Source: JACDAV01 sp964626755
GTDB taxonomy: Bacteria > Chloroflexota > Limnocylindria > Limnocylindrales > CSP1-4
Direction: 5' to 3'
Length of the DNA stretch: 64,000 bases
Assembly: GCA_964626755.1 (NCBI GenBank)
Contig: CAZVGO010000007.1
Span: 62,001-126,000 of the forward strand
The notes under the pieces are model-generated. The model searched no databases, was not told the origin of the DNA, and saw nothing but the letters and a program-made list of their open reading frames with translations. Shown in pieces: positions 18,220-27,025 of this stretch. The translations under genes were made by a program, and so were the position numbers. Position 1 is the stretch's first letter. Every line of letters begins with the position of its first letter.

Positions 18220-18898
18220 CCAGCTCGACCCGTACAAGACGCTGCAGGTCGATCCCGAAGCTGATCCGGAGGTCATCCAGGCGGCCTATCGACGCCTCGC
18301 CCGCAAGTACCACCCCGATGTCGTGTCGGGACCGGATGCCGCCGCGAAGATGGTCGCCATCAACCGCGCCTGGGCGCTGCTCGAGGACCCTGAGGCTCGG
18401 GCGGCCTACGACCACGAGCGGGCGGAACGGGCTACGCGAGAGAAGCGCCGTACGACCGGGCGATCCGTCGGCCGGCCGGACGACACGGAAACCGCGTCCG
18501 GCGCGTCATCGGCGAGTGGCGCCGCGCCGCGCCGACCAGCCCATCGCGACCCGGAGCCGCCCCGGAACGCGGACACAGTCTCGCGGGACTGGACGTCAGG
18601 TCGATCAACGGTCGGCAGCGGGTACGACCCCCGGACGATGGGCGCGCGCGAGGGCTTCGGGGCGGCCGGGCCACCGCCCGGGAACCCGTCCGGAACCGTC
18701 CTCACGTTCGGTCGGTATGCGGGCTGGTCGACCGGAGAGGTGGGCCGGCGCGACATCGAGTACCTGGAGTGGCTCGACCGCGTCCCGATCGGCCGGCCGT
18801 ATCGCGACGAGATCGACCAGATCCTTCGGCGCGCCGGACGGCGCAACGCGGCGCCGCCCGATTCGACTCCCCGGCGCGGCTTCTTTCGGCGCGGTTAG
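18212..18898 (+). CDS. J-domain protein with C-terminal YLEWL-type motif
   Basis: N-terminal J domain (about 5-70) with HPD at 34-36 in RKYHPDVV, the loop that stimulates DnaK ATPase. It lacks the Gly/Phe, zinc-finger and C-terminal substrate domains of DnaJ, so it is a type III J protein. The middle is disordered. The C-terminus (about 165-215) has VLTFGRYAGWSTGEV followed by DIEYLEWLDRVPIGR, a small motif I recognise from other J-domain proteins but whose role is not known. Start is GTG at 18212, overlapping the transporter stop. Confidence 0.88.
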   Translation: MPDQLDPYKTLQVDPEADPEVIQAAYRRLARKYHPDVVSGPDAAAKMVAINRAWALLEDPEARAAYDHERAERATREKRRTTGRSVGRPDDTETASGASSASGAAPRRPAHRDPEPPRNADTVSRDWTSGRSTVGSGYDPRTMGAREGFGAAGPPPGNPSGTVLTFGRYAGWSTGEVGRRDIEYLEWLDRVPIGRPYRDEIDQILRRAGRRNAAPPDSTPRRGFFRRG

Positions 18899-18944
18899 GC
18901 AGGCCACGCGGCCGGGCGTTTCAACTCGCGGCCCCTTTTGATCA

Positions 18945-20093
18945 TCACCAGTCCGTCCGCGTCTGGCGGATATTGATGCTCTGGATGATCCCAAGGCCGA
19001 TTGCAAGGCTCACCAGCGAAGCACCGCCATGAGTGATGAACGGCAACGGGATCCCGGTGATCGGCATGATCCCAATGACCATCCCGACGTTGACGACCAG
19101 CTGGAACAGGATCATCGCCGCGATGCCGCAGCAGAACAGCGTGCCGAATGGATCGGGTGACCGCCACGCGGCGACGAGGACCCGCCAGAGCAGGGCGGCG
19201 AAAAGCGCGAAGAGCACGAGGGCCCCGATGAAGCCGAGCTCCTCCGCCAGAACGGCGAATACGAAGTCGGTTGTCTGGACGGGAAGGGCGTCGAGCCCGT
19301 TCTGGGTGGAATTCGTCAACCCTTTGCCCACCCAGCCGCCCGAGCCGACACTCATCTGTGCCTGGTGGAGCTGGTAGCCGGCGCCCTGGATGTCCGGCGT
19401 CGGGCTGAGGAACGACGTCAACCGTTCCTTCTGGTAGTCGCGCAGGATGTGGTCCCAGGCGAGCGGAATGAACGCGATCGCTCCACCGGCGAGCGCGGCG
19501 AGCCACTTCAGGCTGGCCCCGGACATAAACAGGATGCCGGCCGTGATCGCGGCCAGGACGAGCGACGTCCCGAGGTCGGGCTGCGCCATCACGAGGAGCC
19601 ACGGCGGAACGACGAGGAGGCAGGCACCCAGGATCGGCCCGACCGACTCGAGTCGGCCTGCCTTCGACCCGAGGTAGTCCGCGAGGACGACGATCATGAG
19701 GATCTTCGCCAGCTCGCTGAACTGGAACACGAGCGGACCGATCGTCACCCAGCGGGAAGCGCCGCTCACGCCATCCCCGACTACCAGCGTCAATACGAGC
19801 AGGCCCACCTGGACGATGTAGAGCGGCCACGCGAACGTCCTGAGCCACCTGTAGTCGATGGCCGTTGCGACCGCGAATGCAACCAGGGCGACCCCGGCCC
19901 ACATCAACCCGCGCAGGAACGTCGATCCCGCTTCGAGGATCGGCCCTGCCGCCGCGCTGTTGCTGTAGGCCATCACGACACCGAGCGCGCCGAGAACCAG
20001 GGCGTACGTCGTCAGCTGAAGGTCGAGCCGGCGCCATGCCGCCTCCGCCGGCCGCGCCGCCCATTGGTACGTGGGTCGCAAGGCGACGTTCAT
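18945..20093 (-). CDS. rodA: RodA-type SEDS peptidoglycan glycosyltransferase
   Basis: Ten-helix SEDS protein polymerising lipid II glycan during cell elongation, paired with PBP2. SEDS motifs are ASRWVTIGPLVFQFSELAK, LLVMAQPDLGTSLV and SVGSGGWVGKG with the following periplasmic loop. The C-terminal GIPLPFITHGGASLV is canonical. I chose ATG at 20093 (382 residues), which overlaps the PBP2 stop as ATGA and gives a normal family length. An upstream in-frame extension would run through the PBP2 coding sequence. It converges on the J-domain gene with 46 bases between stops. Confidence 0.95.
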   Translation of the reverse strand: MNVALRPTYQWAARPAEAAWRRLDLQLTTYALVLGALGVVMAYSNSAAAGPILEAGSTFLRGLMWAGVALVAFAVATAIDYRWLRTFAWPLYIVQVGLLVLTLVVGDGVSGASRWVTIGPLVFQFSELAKILMIVVLADYLGSKAGRLESVGPILGACLLVVPPWLLVMAQPDLGTSLVLAAITAGILFMSGASLKWLAALAGGAIAFIPLAWDHILRDYQKERLTSFLSPTPDIQGAGYQLHQAQMSVGSGGWVGKGLTNSTQNGLDALPVQTTDFVFAVLAEELGFIGALVLFALFAALLWRVLVAAWRSPDPFGTLFCCGIAAMILFQLVVNVGMVIGIMPITGIPLPFITHGGASLVSLAIGLGIIQSINIRQTRTDW

Positions 20094-22015
20094 CGGTCGT
20101 CCTCGTAGAAGTTGCCGCGCTCGAGCAGGCGGTGGTTGCGGAAGTCCTTCTTGATCCCGAAATGAAGCTGGAAGTAGTACTTCACGATCTCGGTCGCTGC
20201 GTTGCCTTTCGTCCGGGAGTCGTAGGCGAACGCGAGGACGATGAGCTCGGAATCCGTGCGGGCGACAGCCTTCAGACCCTTCGGATCGTCGGCACGCTTC
20301 TGCGGGTCCTTTGGCACGAACGCCACGAACCACGAGTGGAAGGGCAGCCGACCCCGGCGGTCCCGGCTGCCGAACTCGGCCGTGCCCGACTTGCCGGCCA
20401 TGACGATCGGAAGATCGACGAGGTTGGAGGTGTGCCGGATCAGCTGGACGTTGCGGGCGGCCTCGCGCATGTCCTTCAGTACGCTCATGGGAGCGTCGAC
20501 TTCGCGGATGAGCCTCGGCTCGAATGATCGGACCACGCTCCCGTCGGCGGCGACGATCTCGCGGACGACCTGGGGTTGGTACAGCCTCCCGCCGTTCGCG
20601 AGCGCGGCGTAGGCATTGATGAGCTGGATGGGCGTGACGGCGTCGTACCCTTGCCCAATCCCTGCCTGGTAGACCTCGCCTGGATAGATCGGCTCACCCA
20701 GCGCGTCGAGCTTCCATTGGTTCGTGGGCACGATGCCGCGCACCTCGTTGGGCAGGTCGATCCCGGACTCCGCGCCGAATCCGTACTCCTTCGCCCAATG
20801 GCCAAGGCGATCGATACCCAGTTTTCCGGCGAGCTGGAAAAAGTACGTATCGCTCGAGTGGCCGAATCCGCAGTCGAGGTCGCACAGGCCCCAGCCACGC
20901 CTGTTCCAGTCGTAGAACCGGGTGCTGCCGAGGCTGAGGTAGGCCGCGGTTCGGAGCTGCGTCGATGCGGTGATCTCTCCGTCGGCCAAGGCGCCCGTGC
21001 CGGCGACGAGCTTGTACGTGGACCCGGGCGGGTAGTGGGCATTGATCGCGTGGTTCAGGAGGGGCTTGTCGGGATTGCCAAGCAGGGACTGATAGTCCGC
21101 GTTGCTGATGCCTCCACTGAAGGCGTTGTTGTCGTAGGTCGGAAGGCTGACCATCGCGAGAATCTCGCCGGTCTGCGGGTTCATGACGATCACGACCCCA
21201 CGCTTGAGCCCGCCCGCCTCGATCCCCCACTTGAGCGCCTTCTCGGCGAATTGCTGCTCCGCTACGTCAATCGAAAGCCAGAGTGAATTGCCCGCCTGCG
21301 GCTCTCGTTCAGTCCGAAGTACATGGATTTGGCGACCAGTCGCGTCTTTCTCGACGCTTTCGGCACCGAAAACGCCACGGAGGTCGGCTTCGTACACGGC
21401 CTCGACTCCGGCCCTGCCGATGGAGTCGGCGGGCTGGTAGCCATTTGCCTTCAGCTCGGTCAGCTGGTCAGGTCCGATCGGACCCGTATAGCCAATGAGC
21501 TGGGCGACGAGCGGTCCGGCGGGATATTCGCGCCTCGCCTCGACGACGACCTCGACCCCCGGCAGGTCGAGGTGCGATTCGGAGATGAGGTCGGCAGTGG
21601 GGCGTGGGACATCCCGGACGACCCGGACCAGGTCGAACCGGGATCCGGGGCTCGCGTCGATCGCGGTGATGATCGCGACTGGGTCTATGTCCAGGAGCGA
21701 CGAGAGCCGGTTCGCGACCTCCGTGCGACGCGACAGGGGCAAGTCGGCCGGCCGGATCCCAACCGTGAACGATGCGACGTTCTGGACGAGAACCCTGCCC
21801 TCGCGGTCGAAGATGAGGCCGCGGAATGACGCGATCGGCCGGCGGGAGACGCTGGTCCGCTGGGCCGGCCCTGCATTCTCGGCCGCGCCGGCGATCTGCA
21901 ATTGGAATAGACGGGCCGTGAGGCCCCCGATGGCGATGGCGGTCGCAAGCCCGAAGGCGACGAAACGGATCACTCGGCGGTCCTGGGCGGGGCGTCCGTC
22001 GAGAAAGCCGCTCAC
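20090..22015 (-). CDS. mrdA: Penicillin-binding protein 2 (elongation transpeptidase)
   Basis: Class B PBP of the elongasome. One N-terminal transmembrane helix (about 15-38) is followed by the pedestal domain (RGLIFDREGRVLVQN) and the transpeptidase domain. Active-site motifs are the SxxK box PPGSTYK with the nucleophilic Ser, the SxN-equivalent SSDTYFF and KSGTAEF. At 641 residues it is full length. It overlaps mreD upstream and rodA downstream by 4 bases each, a tight mreD-mrdA-rodA operon. Confidence 0.96.
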   Translation of the reverse strand: MSGFLDGRPAQDRRVIRFVAFGLATAIAIGGLTARLFQLQIAGAAENAGPAQRTSVSRRPIASFRGLIFDREGRVLVQNVASFTVGIRPADLPLSRRTEVANRLSSLLDIDPVAIITAIDASPGSRFDLVRVVRDVPRPTADLISESHLDLPGVEVVVEARREYPAGPLVAQLIGYTGPIGPDQLTELKANGYQPADSIGRAGVEAVYEADLRGVFGAESVEKDATGRQIHVLRTEREPQAGNSLWLSIDVAEQQFAEKALKWGIEAGGLKRGVVIVMNPQTGEILAMVSLPTYDNNAFSGGISNADYQSLLGNPDKPLLNHAINAHYPPGSTYKLVAGTGALADGEITASTQLRTAAYLSLGSTRFYDWNRRGWGLCDLDCGFGHSSDTYFFQLAGKLGIDRLGHWAKEYGFGAESGIDLPNEVRGIVPTNQWKLDALGEPIYPGEVYQAGIGQGYDAVTPIQLINAYAALANGGRLYQPQVVREIVAADGSVVRSFEPRLIREVDAPMSVLKDMREAARNVQLIRHTSNLVDLPIVMAGKSGTAEFGSRDRRGRLPFHSWFVAFVPKDPQKRADDPKGLKAVARTDSELIVLAFAYDSRTKGNAATEIVKYYFQLHFGIKKDFRNHRLLERGNFYEDDR

Positions 22016-22512
22016 CAGTCGGCTGTCTCCGGGTCGACGTGGCGGTCTCGGAAGGAGATCGCGAGCGGGCCCACCACGGCCGCCAGGACCGCGTCATACA
22101 GGACCCCGGGCAGCAGGGTTCGAAGAGGGTCGGGATCCGGGATGGGTGCGCGGAGGGCGCCGTAGGCGACGAGGAGGAGGAGGGAGTTCACGAAGCTGAG
22201 GAGGATGACGAGGGGGACCGGGGAGAACGGCCTGATCCCCGACAGCGGACGGGCGAGCATCGCGGCCGCACCCAGGGAGACAAGCAAGGCGAAGGCGGAG
22301 GATCCGAGCGGACGTTGCCCAAGCACATCAAGCGCGAGGCCGCCTGCGAGTGCCCAGACCAGTCCACTCTCTACTCCGGCCGCGACCGTCCAGACCACGC
22401 CGAGAACCAGCACGAGGTGCGGGGCTGCGCCACCCACCTCCAAATGCGGCCCGACGGTCGATTCGAGCAGCGCAACCACCGTCGCCCCGACCGCGGCGAG
22501 TAACCAACTCAT
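22012..22512 (-). CDS. mreD: Rod-shape-determining membrane protein MreD
   Basis: This 166-residue protein has about five transmembrane helices, the size and topology of MreD. It contains PHLVLVLGVVWTVAAGVESG and LALDVLGQRPLGSSAFAL, a region with the conserved D and PLG. It links elongasome components to the membrane. mreB and mreC, normally immediately upstream, are not here: mreD is the first gene and faces the parA promoter region. The assignment rests on topology, motifs and its place before PBP2/RodA. Confidence 0.88.
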   Translation of the reverse strand: MSWLLAAVGATVVALLESTVGPHLEVGGAAPHLVLVLGVVWTVAAGVESGLVWALAGGLALDVLGQRPLGSSAFALLVSLGAAAMLARPLSGIRPFSPVPLVILLSFVNSLLLLVAYGALRAPIPDPDPLRTLLPGVLYDAVLAAVVGPLAISFRDRHVDPETADW

Positions 22513-22643
22513 TCAGGCGGCCGATCACCCCGACGACCATTGCAAGCGGCAGCTCGGGGGCAAGTATCCCACGCGATAGGAGGCGCGGAGCGACGAAAGG
22601 GCAGTTCAGGGCAGTCCAGGCTCTTTGGGGTGCCGCCCGGGCG

Positions 22644-22659
22644 CGTTTCACGTGGAACA
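22644..22659 (+). other. parS centromere site 1
   Basis: CGTTTCACGTGGAACA differs from the universal parS TGTTTCACGTGAAACA at only 2 of 16 positions. It is the ParB-binding site for chromosome segregation, 174 bases upstream of parA. It forms an inverted pair with the site at 22683-22698, whose core is its exact reverse complement. Confidence 0.9.
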
Positions 22660-22682
22660 TGCGGGCCCTCCATGGACGGCCT

Positions 22683-22698
22683 CGTTCCACGTGAAACA
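22683..22698 (-). other. parS centromere site 2
   Basis: CGTTCCACGTGAAACA also differs from the consensus at 2 of 16 positions. Its 14-base core is the exact reverse complement of the core of site 1. Site centres are 39 bp apart. The remainder of the 320-base mreD-parA gap shows only weak promoter-like elements. Confidence 0.9.
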
Positions 22699-22789
22699 CC
22701 GGTCAATCGGCCGCCAATCGCCAGGCAAGCCCGACCCGTCATGATGTACGCGGCCGCGGCTCGCCCCGAGGCAGAGAAGGGGGTTGAGA

Positions 22790-22798
22790 TGGTAGAAT
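22790..22798 (+). promoter_or_regulatory. Extended -10 promoter of parAB-gyrB operon
   Basis: TGG-TAGAAT is an extended -10 element 34 bases upstream of the parA GTG. No good -35 is found at 17 bp. It lies downstream of both parS sites, so ParB spreading from parS would cover it (inference). Confidence 0.5.
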
Positions 22799-22832
22799 CA
22801 CGATCGTGAAGGCGTCTCGGGCAGGTCACTGA

Positions 22833-23627
22833 GTGGGGCAAACGATCGCCTGCGCAAACCAGAAGGGTGGAGTCGGAAAGACCACGACCGTGGTCAATCT
22901 CGCGACCTACCTGGCCCGCGCGGGTGAGCGGGTACTCGTCATCGACCTCGATCCACAAGGGAATGCGACGAGCGGCTTCGGTGTCGACCGGGGGACGGTC
23001 GATCAATCCATCTACGAGGCGGTCGTCGACGCGGTCGCCCTGACCGACCTCATCGTCGAGACTGGCGCAGAAGGCGTACGGCTGATCCCTTCATCGATAG
23101 CGCTGGCCGGCGCCGAAGTGGAGCTGGCGCCCCTCGAACAGCGCGAGCGGCGCCTCGCTCGCCTCCTCTCCGCCATCGCCCCGGACTACGACTACGTTCT
23201 CATCGACTGCCCGCCGTCCCTTGGACTGCTGACGGTCAACGCCCTCACTGCCGCCGACTCGGTTCTGATCCCGATGCAGTGCGAGTACTACGCCCTGGAA
23301 GGACTTACCCAGCTGATCGCCACCATTCACCTCGTTCGCGAGCATCTCAATCCAGCCCTCGAGATCAAGGGGGTCGTCCTGACCATGTACGACGCTCGGA
23401 CGAACCTGTCCGCCGAGGTTGCCGCCGAAGTCCGACGGCACCTCAACAAGACGGTCTACGAGACCGTCATTCCCCGGACTGTTCGGCTGTCCGAGGCGCC
23501 GAGTTACGGGCTGCCGATCGCCCTGTATCGGCCGGACTCCCGGGGTGCCGAGGCGTACCGTCAACTGGCGGACGAGCTTCGCCGCCGCGATGGGCGCGCC
23601 GATGCCGTGGAGGCGGCTTACGCATGA
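22833..23627 (+). CDS. parA: Chromosome partitioning ATPase ParA
   Basis: This 264-residue Walker-type ATPase (Soj) drives segregation of ParB-parS complexes on the nucleoid. The deviant Walker A ANQKGGVGKTTT is at about 8-19 with the signature first lysine, and Walker B is DYVLIDCPPSLG. Start is GTG at 22833, which puts the P-loop at the normal distance from the N-terminus. Its stop overlaps parB as ATGA. Confidence 0.96.
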   Translation: MGQTIACANQKGGVGKTTTVVNLATYLARAGERVLVIDLDPQGNATSGFGVDRGTVDQSIYEAVVDAVALTDLIVETGAEGVRLIPSSIALAGAEVELAPLEQRERRLARLLSAIAPDYDYVLIDCPPSLGLLTVNALTAADSVLIPMQCEYYALEGLTQLIATIHLVREHLNPALEIKGVVLTMYDARTNLSAEVAAEVRRHLNKTVYETVIPRTVRLSEAPSYGLPIALYRPDSRGAEAYRQLADELRRRDGRADAVEAAYA

Positions 23628-24490
23628 CGACCAAACCTGAGCGCCCGGAGCGTCACCAGGGCCTGGGCAGGGGCCTCTCGTCGCTCATCCCGCAACGCAC
23701 GCCGCCGGCGGGGCCGATCGAGATCCCGGTCAGGCGCATTCTCTCGAACCCCTACCAGCCACGGCGGCGGGTCGACGACGAGGCACTCAAGGGTCTCCGG
23801 GACAGCATCCTGGAGCACGGCGTCATCCAGCCCATCCTCGTCACGGAGACGATCGAGGGCTACCGCCTCGTCGCGGGCGAGCGTCGCCTCCGGGCGGCGG
23901 AGCTTGCCGGCCTCGAACGGATCCCTGCGGTCGTCCGGCAGCTGGCCGACGCCGGGCAGCTCGAGCTGGCGCTCGTCGAGAACCTCCAGCGGGCCGACCT
24001 CAATTCAATGGAGGAGGCCCACGCCTATCAGCAGCTGATCGTCGAGTTCGGCTTTACGCAGGAGACCGTCGCGGGCCGGGTCGGTCGGGCCCGCTCGACT
24101 GTCGCGAACACCCTTCGCCTGCTCGAGCTGGAACCGAGCGTCCAGGCGGCGATCGCCGACGGCAGTCTCACCGAGGGGCACGGCAGGACGCTCGTCGGCC
24201 TCGAGCCGGAGTTCCAGGCACGCCTGCTGGACTCCATCGTCGGGCAGGCCCTTTCAGTCCGCCAGACCGAGGAGCTCGTTCGTCGCCTCAAGGAGCCCCG
24301 TCCGACAGCGGCCGCCACGAAACGGCGAGCCGATCCGGACCTAGAGCGGGTAGAGGAGGACCTGCGCAGATCGCTCGGGACGAAGGTCAGCCTCGCCCGA
24401 ACCCGCCGCGGCGGAAGGATCGTGATCGAGTACTACAGCGACGAGGATCTCGAGCGCCTGTACGAGCGCCTGACCGGAGGTAAGGCGTGA
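23624..24490 (+). CDS. parB: Chromosome partitioning protein ParB
   Basis: This 288-residue CTPase DNA-clamp loads at parS. The N-terminus has the ParA-activating GLGRGLSSLIP. The CTP-binding motifs include NPYQPRRR and GERRLRAA. A helix-turn-helix covers TQETVAGRVGRARSTVANTLRLL. A C-terminal dimerisation region follows. ATG at 23624 overlaps the parA stop; the gyrB GTG overlaps its stop. Two parS sites lie about 1 kb upstream. Confidence 0.96.
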   Translation: MTTKPERPERHQGLGRGLSSLIPQRTPPAGPIEIPVRRILSNPYQPRRRVDDEALKGLRDSILEHGVIQPILVTETIEGYRLVAGERRLRAAELAGLERIPAVVRQLADAGQLELALVENLQRADLNSMEEAHAYQQLIVEFGFTQETVAGRVGRARSTVANTLRLLELEPSVQAAIADGSLTEGHGRTLVGLEPEFQARLLDSIVGQALSVRQTEELVRRLKEPRPTAAATKRRADPDLERVEEDLRRSLGTKVSLARTRRGGRIVIEYYSDEDLERLYERLTGGKA

Positions 24491-26466
24491 CCGGCGAAGC
24501 CACGCGCACCCGAGTCGATTCGGCTACCAACGGTTCCGGCCGCGCCCGCAAGCCGCGCGTCTCCGGGTCTGACTACACCGCGGCGAGCATCCAGGTCCTC
24601 GAGGGGACCGACCCGGTTCGGCAGACGCCAGGGATGTTCATCGGTTCGACGGATGAGCGCGGCCTCCACCACCTCATCTGGGAGGTTGTCGACAACTCGA
24701 TCGACGAGGTGATGGCCGGCCACGCAACGAAGATCTCGGTGACGATTCACCCTGACAGCACGGTCATCGTCGAGGACGACGGGCGAGGTGTCCCGGTCGG
24801 CAAGCACTCCACCGGGAAGGACGCGCTCGAGGTCGTTCACACCGTCCTCCACGCCGGCGGCAAGTTCGGAGGTGGCGGATACAAGGTGTCGGGTGGCCTT
24901 CACGGGGTCGGCGTGAGCGTCGTCAACGCGCTGTCCGAGTGGATGCGTGTCGAATCGGCACGCGAGGGGTACGTCTGGTCCCAGGAGTACTCGCGCGGCA
25001 AGCCGACTACCAAGGTGAGGAAGGGTGAACCGGCCGGCGACCGTCGTGGGACGCGTACCGCCTTCCGGGCCGACCCGACCGTCTTCGAGACGATCGAGTT
25101 TTCGTTCGACACCATCGTCCAGCGGATCCGTGAGTCGGCCTACCTGACGAAGGGCGTCTGGATCGCGTTCCGCGATGAGCGATCGGACCGTGAGCGCTCG
25201 TTCTACTTCGAGGGCGGCCTCCAGTCGTTCGTCCGCCACCTGAATCGGAACAAGGAGGTTCTTCACGCCCGCCCGATCTACGTCGAGCGGAAGGACGCCG
25301 CGACGACCGTCGAGGTCGCCCTCCAGTACAACGACTCGTACACGGAGAACGTCCTCGCGTTCGCGAACAACATCAACACCGTCGACGGCGGGACGCACGT
25401 GACAGGCTTCCGAACTGCCCTCACGGGCTCGCTCAACGACTGGGCGCGACGGGCGGGCATGTTGAAAGAGTCGGATCCTAACCTGACCGGCGACGACGTC
25501 CGCGAGGGCCTCACCGCGGTCGTGAGCGTCAAGCTCCTCAAGCCGCAGTTCGAGGGCCAGACCAAGGCAAAGCTCGGCAATGCGGAGGTCAAGGGCCAGG
25601 TCCAGAACGCGCTGTCGGAGAGCCTCGGCCAGTACCTCGACGAGAACCCCGGGGACGGCCGCCGAATCATCGAGAAGTGCCTGACGTCTGCTCGGGCGCG
25701 AGAGGCCGCGCGCAAGGCCCGCGACCTCGTCATCCGCAAGGGCGCCCTCGACGGACTCTCGCTTCCCGGCAAGCTCGCGGACTGCCAGGAGCGGGACCCG
25801 GCGCGGAGCGAGCTCTACATCGTCGAGGGGGACTCCGCCGGGGGATCGGCGAAGCAGGGACGGAACCGCCGATTCCAGGCCGTGCTCCCCCTCCGCGGCA
25901 AGCTCCTGAACGTGGAGAAGGCACGGCTGGACAAGATCGTCGCGAGCGAGAACATCCGGCCGCTGATCATCGCGCTCGGTGCCGGCATCGAGGGGATCAG
26001 CGACAGCTTCGACCTGACGAAGCTGCGCTACCACCGAATCATCATCATGACCGACGCGGACGTCGACGGCGCCCACATCCGGACGCTCCTGTTGACGTTC
26101 TTCTACCGGCACATGCCCCAGGTAATCAACGCCGGCTATCTCTACATCGCCCAACCGCCGTTGTACCGGGTCAGCACCGGCAAGGTCACGAAGTACGCTC
26201 AGAGCGAGCGGGAGCGCGATCGCCTCATCAAGGACTTCAATGTCAAGAACCTGTCCGTCCAGCGCTTCAAGGGCCTGGGTGAGATGAACGCCGACCAGCT
26301 CTGGGAAACGACGATGAACCCGGACACGCGAACGCTCCTGCGCGTCGACGCAGACCGCGCCGCGGCGGCCGATGAGATCTTCGACACCCTGATGGGCGAG
26401 AAGGTGGCGCCGCGGAAGGACTTCATCAAGTCCGAGGCGCGCAAGGTCCGCAACCTTGACGTCTGA
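24487..26466 (+). CDS. gyrB: DNA gyrase subunit B
   Basis: ATPase and TOPRIM subunit of type IIA topoisomerase that introduces negative supercoils. GHKL ATPase motifs are WEVVDNSIDE and VEDDGRGVPVGKH. The QTKAKLG switch loop is present. The TOPRIM has EGDSAGGSAKQGRNR and the acidic DADVDGAHI. It ends with the KGLGEMNADQLWETTM region. The 659-residue protein is full length. Start is GTG at 24487, coupled to parB. gyrB is thus in the parAB operon rather than after recF. Confidence 0.97.
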   Translation: MTGEATRTRVDSATNGSGRARKPRVSGSDYTAASIQVLEGTDPVRQTPGMFIGSTDERGLHHLIWEVVDNSIDEVMAGHATKISVTIHPDSTVIVEDDGRGVPVGKHSTGKDALEVVHTVLHAGGKFGGGGYKVSGGLHGVGVSVVNALSEWMRVESAREGYVWSQEYSRGKPTTKVRKGEPAGDRRGTRTAFRADPTVFETIEFSFDTIVQRIRESAYLTKGVWIAFRDERSDRERSFYFEGGLQSFVRHLNRNKEVLHARPIYVERKDAATTVEVALQYNDSYTENVLAFANNINTVDGGTHVTGFRTALTGSLNDWARRAGMLKESDPNLTGDDVREGLTAVVSVKLLKPQFEGQTKAKLGNAEVKGQVQNALSESLGQYLDENPGDGRRIIEKCLTSARAREAARKARDLVIRKGALDGLSLPGKLADCQERDPARSELYIVEGDSAGGSAKQGRNRRFQAVLPLRGKLLNVEKARLDKIVASENIRPLIIALGAGIEGISDSFDLTKLRYHRIIIMTDADVDGAHIRTLLLTFFYRHMPQVINAGYLYIAQPPLYRVSTGKVTKYAQSERERDRLIKDFNVKNLSVQRFKGLGEMNADQLWETTMNPDTRTLLRVDADRAAAADEIFDTLMGEKVAPRKDFIKSEARKVRNLDV

Positions 26467-27025
26467 CTCTCCGGCGGGCGCCACGGCCGGCGTTGTCCCC
26501 GGGCCGGGCGTACCGCGATTCGAGATCTCGCCCCACAACTGCTTCGCCTGCGGGACGCTGAACACGCACGGCCTCCGACTGCTGCTCCACGTCGAGTCCG
26601 GCCGGTCGTGGTCGGACGTGACGCTCCAACCGAGGTTCGAGGGCTGGCACGGCATTGCCCACGGCGGAATCCTCTGCACCATCCTCGACGAGGTCATGGC
26701 GTGGGCGCTCGTCGGCACCGACAACTGGGGACTGACGACGAGGCTGTCGGTCGACTTCCGCAAGCCTGTCGAGGTCGGCCGTCCATTCAGGGCCGAGGGC
26801 TGGGTGACCCGATCGCGACGCCGCCTTGTCGAGACGGCAGCCCACCTTGTCGACGCGGAGAACGGCAGCGAGCTCGCCACCGCCCGGGGTGTCTACTTCG
26901 CTGCCGGAGAGGCCAGGAAGAAGGAGCTTCGCGAACGCTACGGATTCCGCACCGTGACGGCGTCGCGTGATACTCCCGGCTCCGTGGCCCGGGCGCTGAC
27001 GGGCAGCGGAGACGTCGCCAGGTGA
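26456..27025 (+). CDS. Hotdog-fold (PaaI-type) thioesterase family protein
   Basis: This 189-residue protein has a single hotdog domain. HNCFACGTLNTHGLRL is the N-terminal CxxCG...GL pattern of this thioesterase subgroup. The central helix GWHGIAHGGILCTILDEVMAWA carries the HGG turn and acidic residues expected at the active site. It probably hydrolyses an acyl-CoA thioester; the substrate is unknown. The best start is a TTG at 26456, overlapping the gyrB stop by 11 bases. Weak start evidence. Confidence 0.78.
   Translation: MTSDSPAGATAGVVPGPGVPRFEISPHNCFACGTLNTHGLRLLLHVESGRSWSDVTLQPRFEGWHGIAHGGILCTILDEVMAWALVGTDNWGLTTRLSVDFRKPVEVGRPFRAEGWVTRSRRRLVETAAHLVDAENGSELATARGVYFAAGEARKKELRERYGFRTVTASRDTPGSVARALTGSGDVAR

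Noticed and set aside
18899..18944. Bidirectional terminator between the J-domain gene and rodA
   Set aside because: GC repeats and a short T-run are present but no stem longer than about 4 bp forms, so it is not called.
22328..22699. Minus-strand ORF starting MFHVERG and containing MFHVKR
   Set aside because: The FHVE/FHVK peptides are just translations of the two parS sites; the rest overlaps mreD in another frame and matches nothing.
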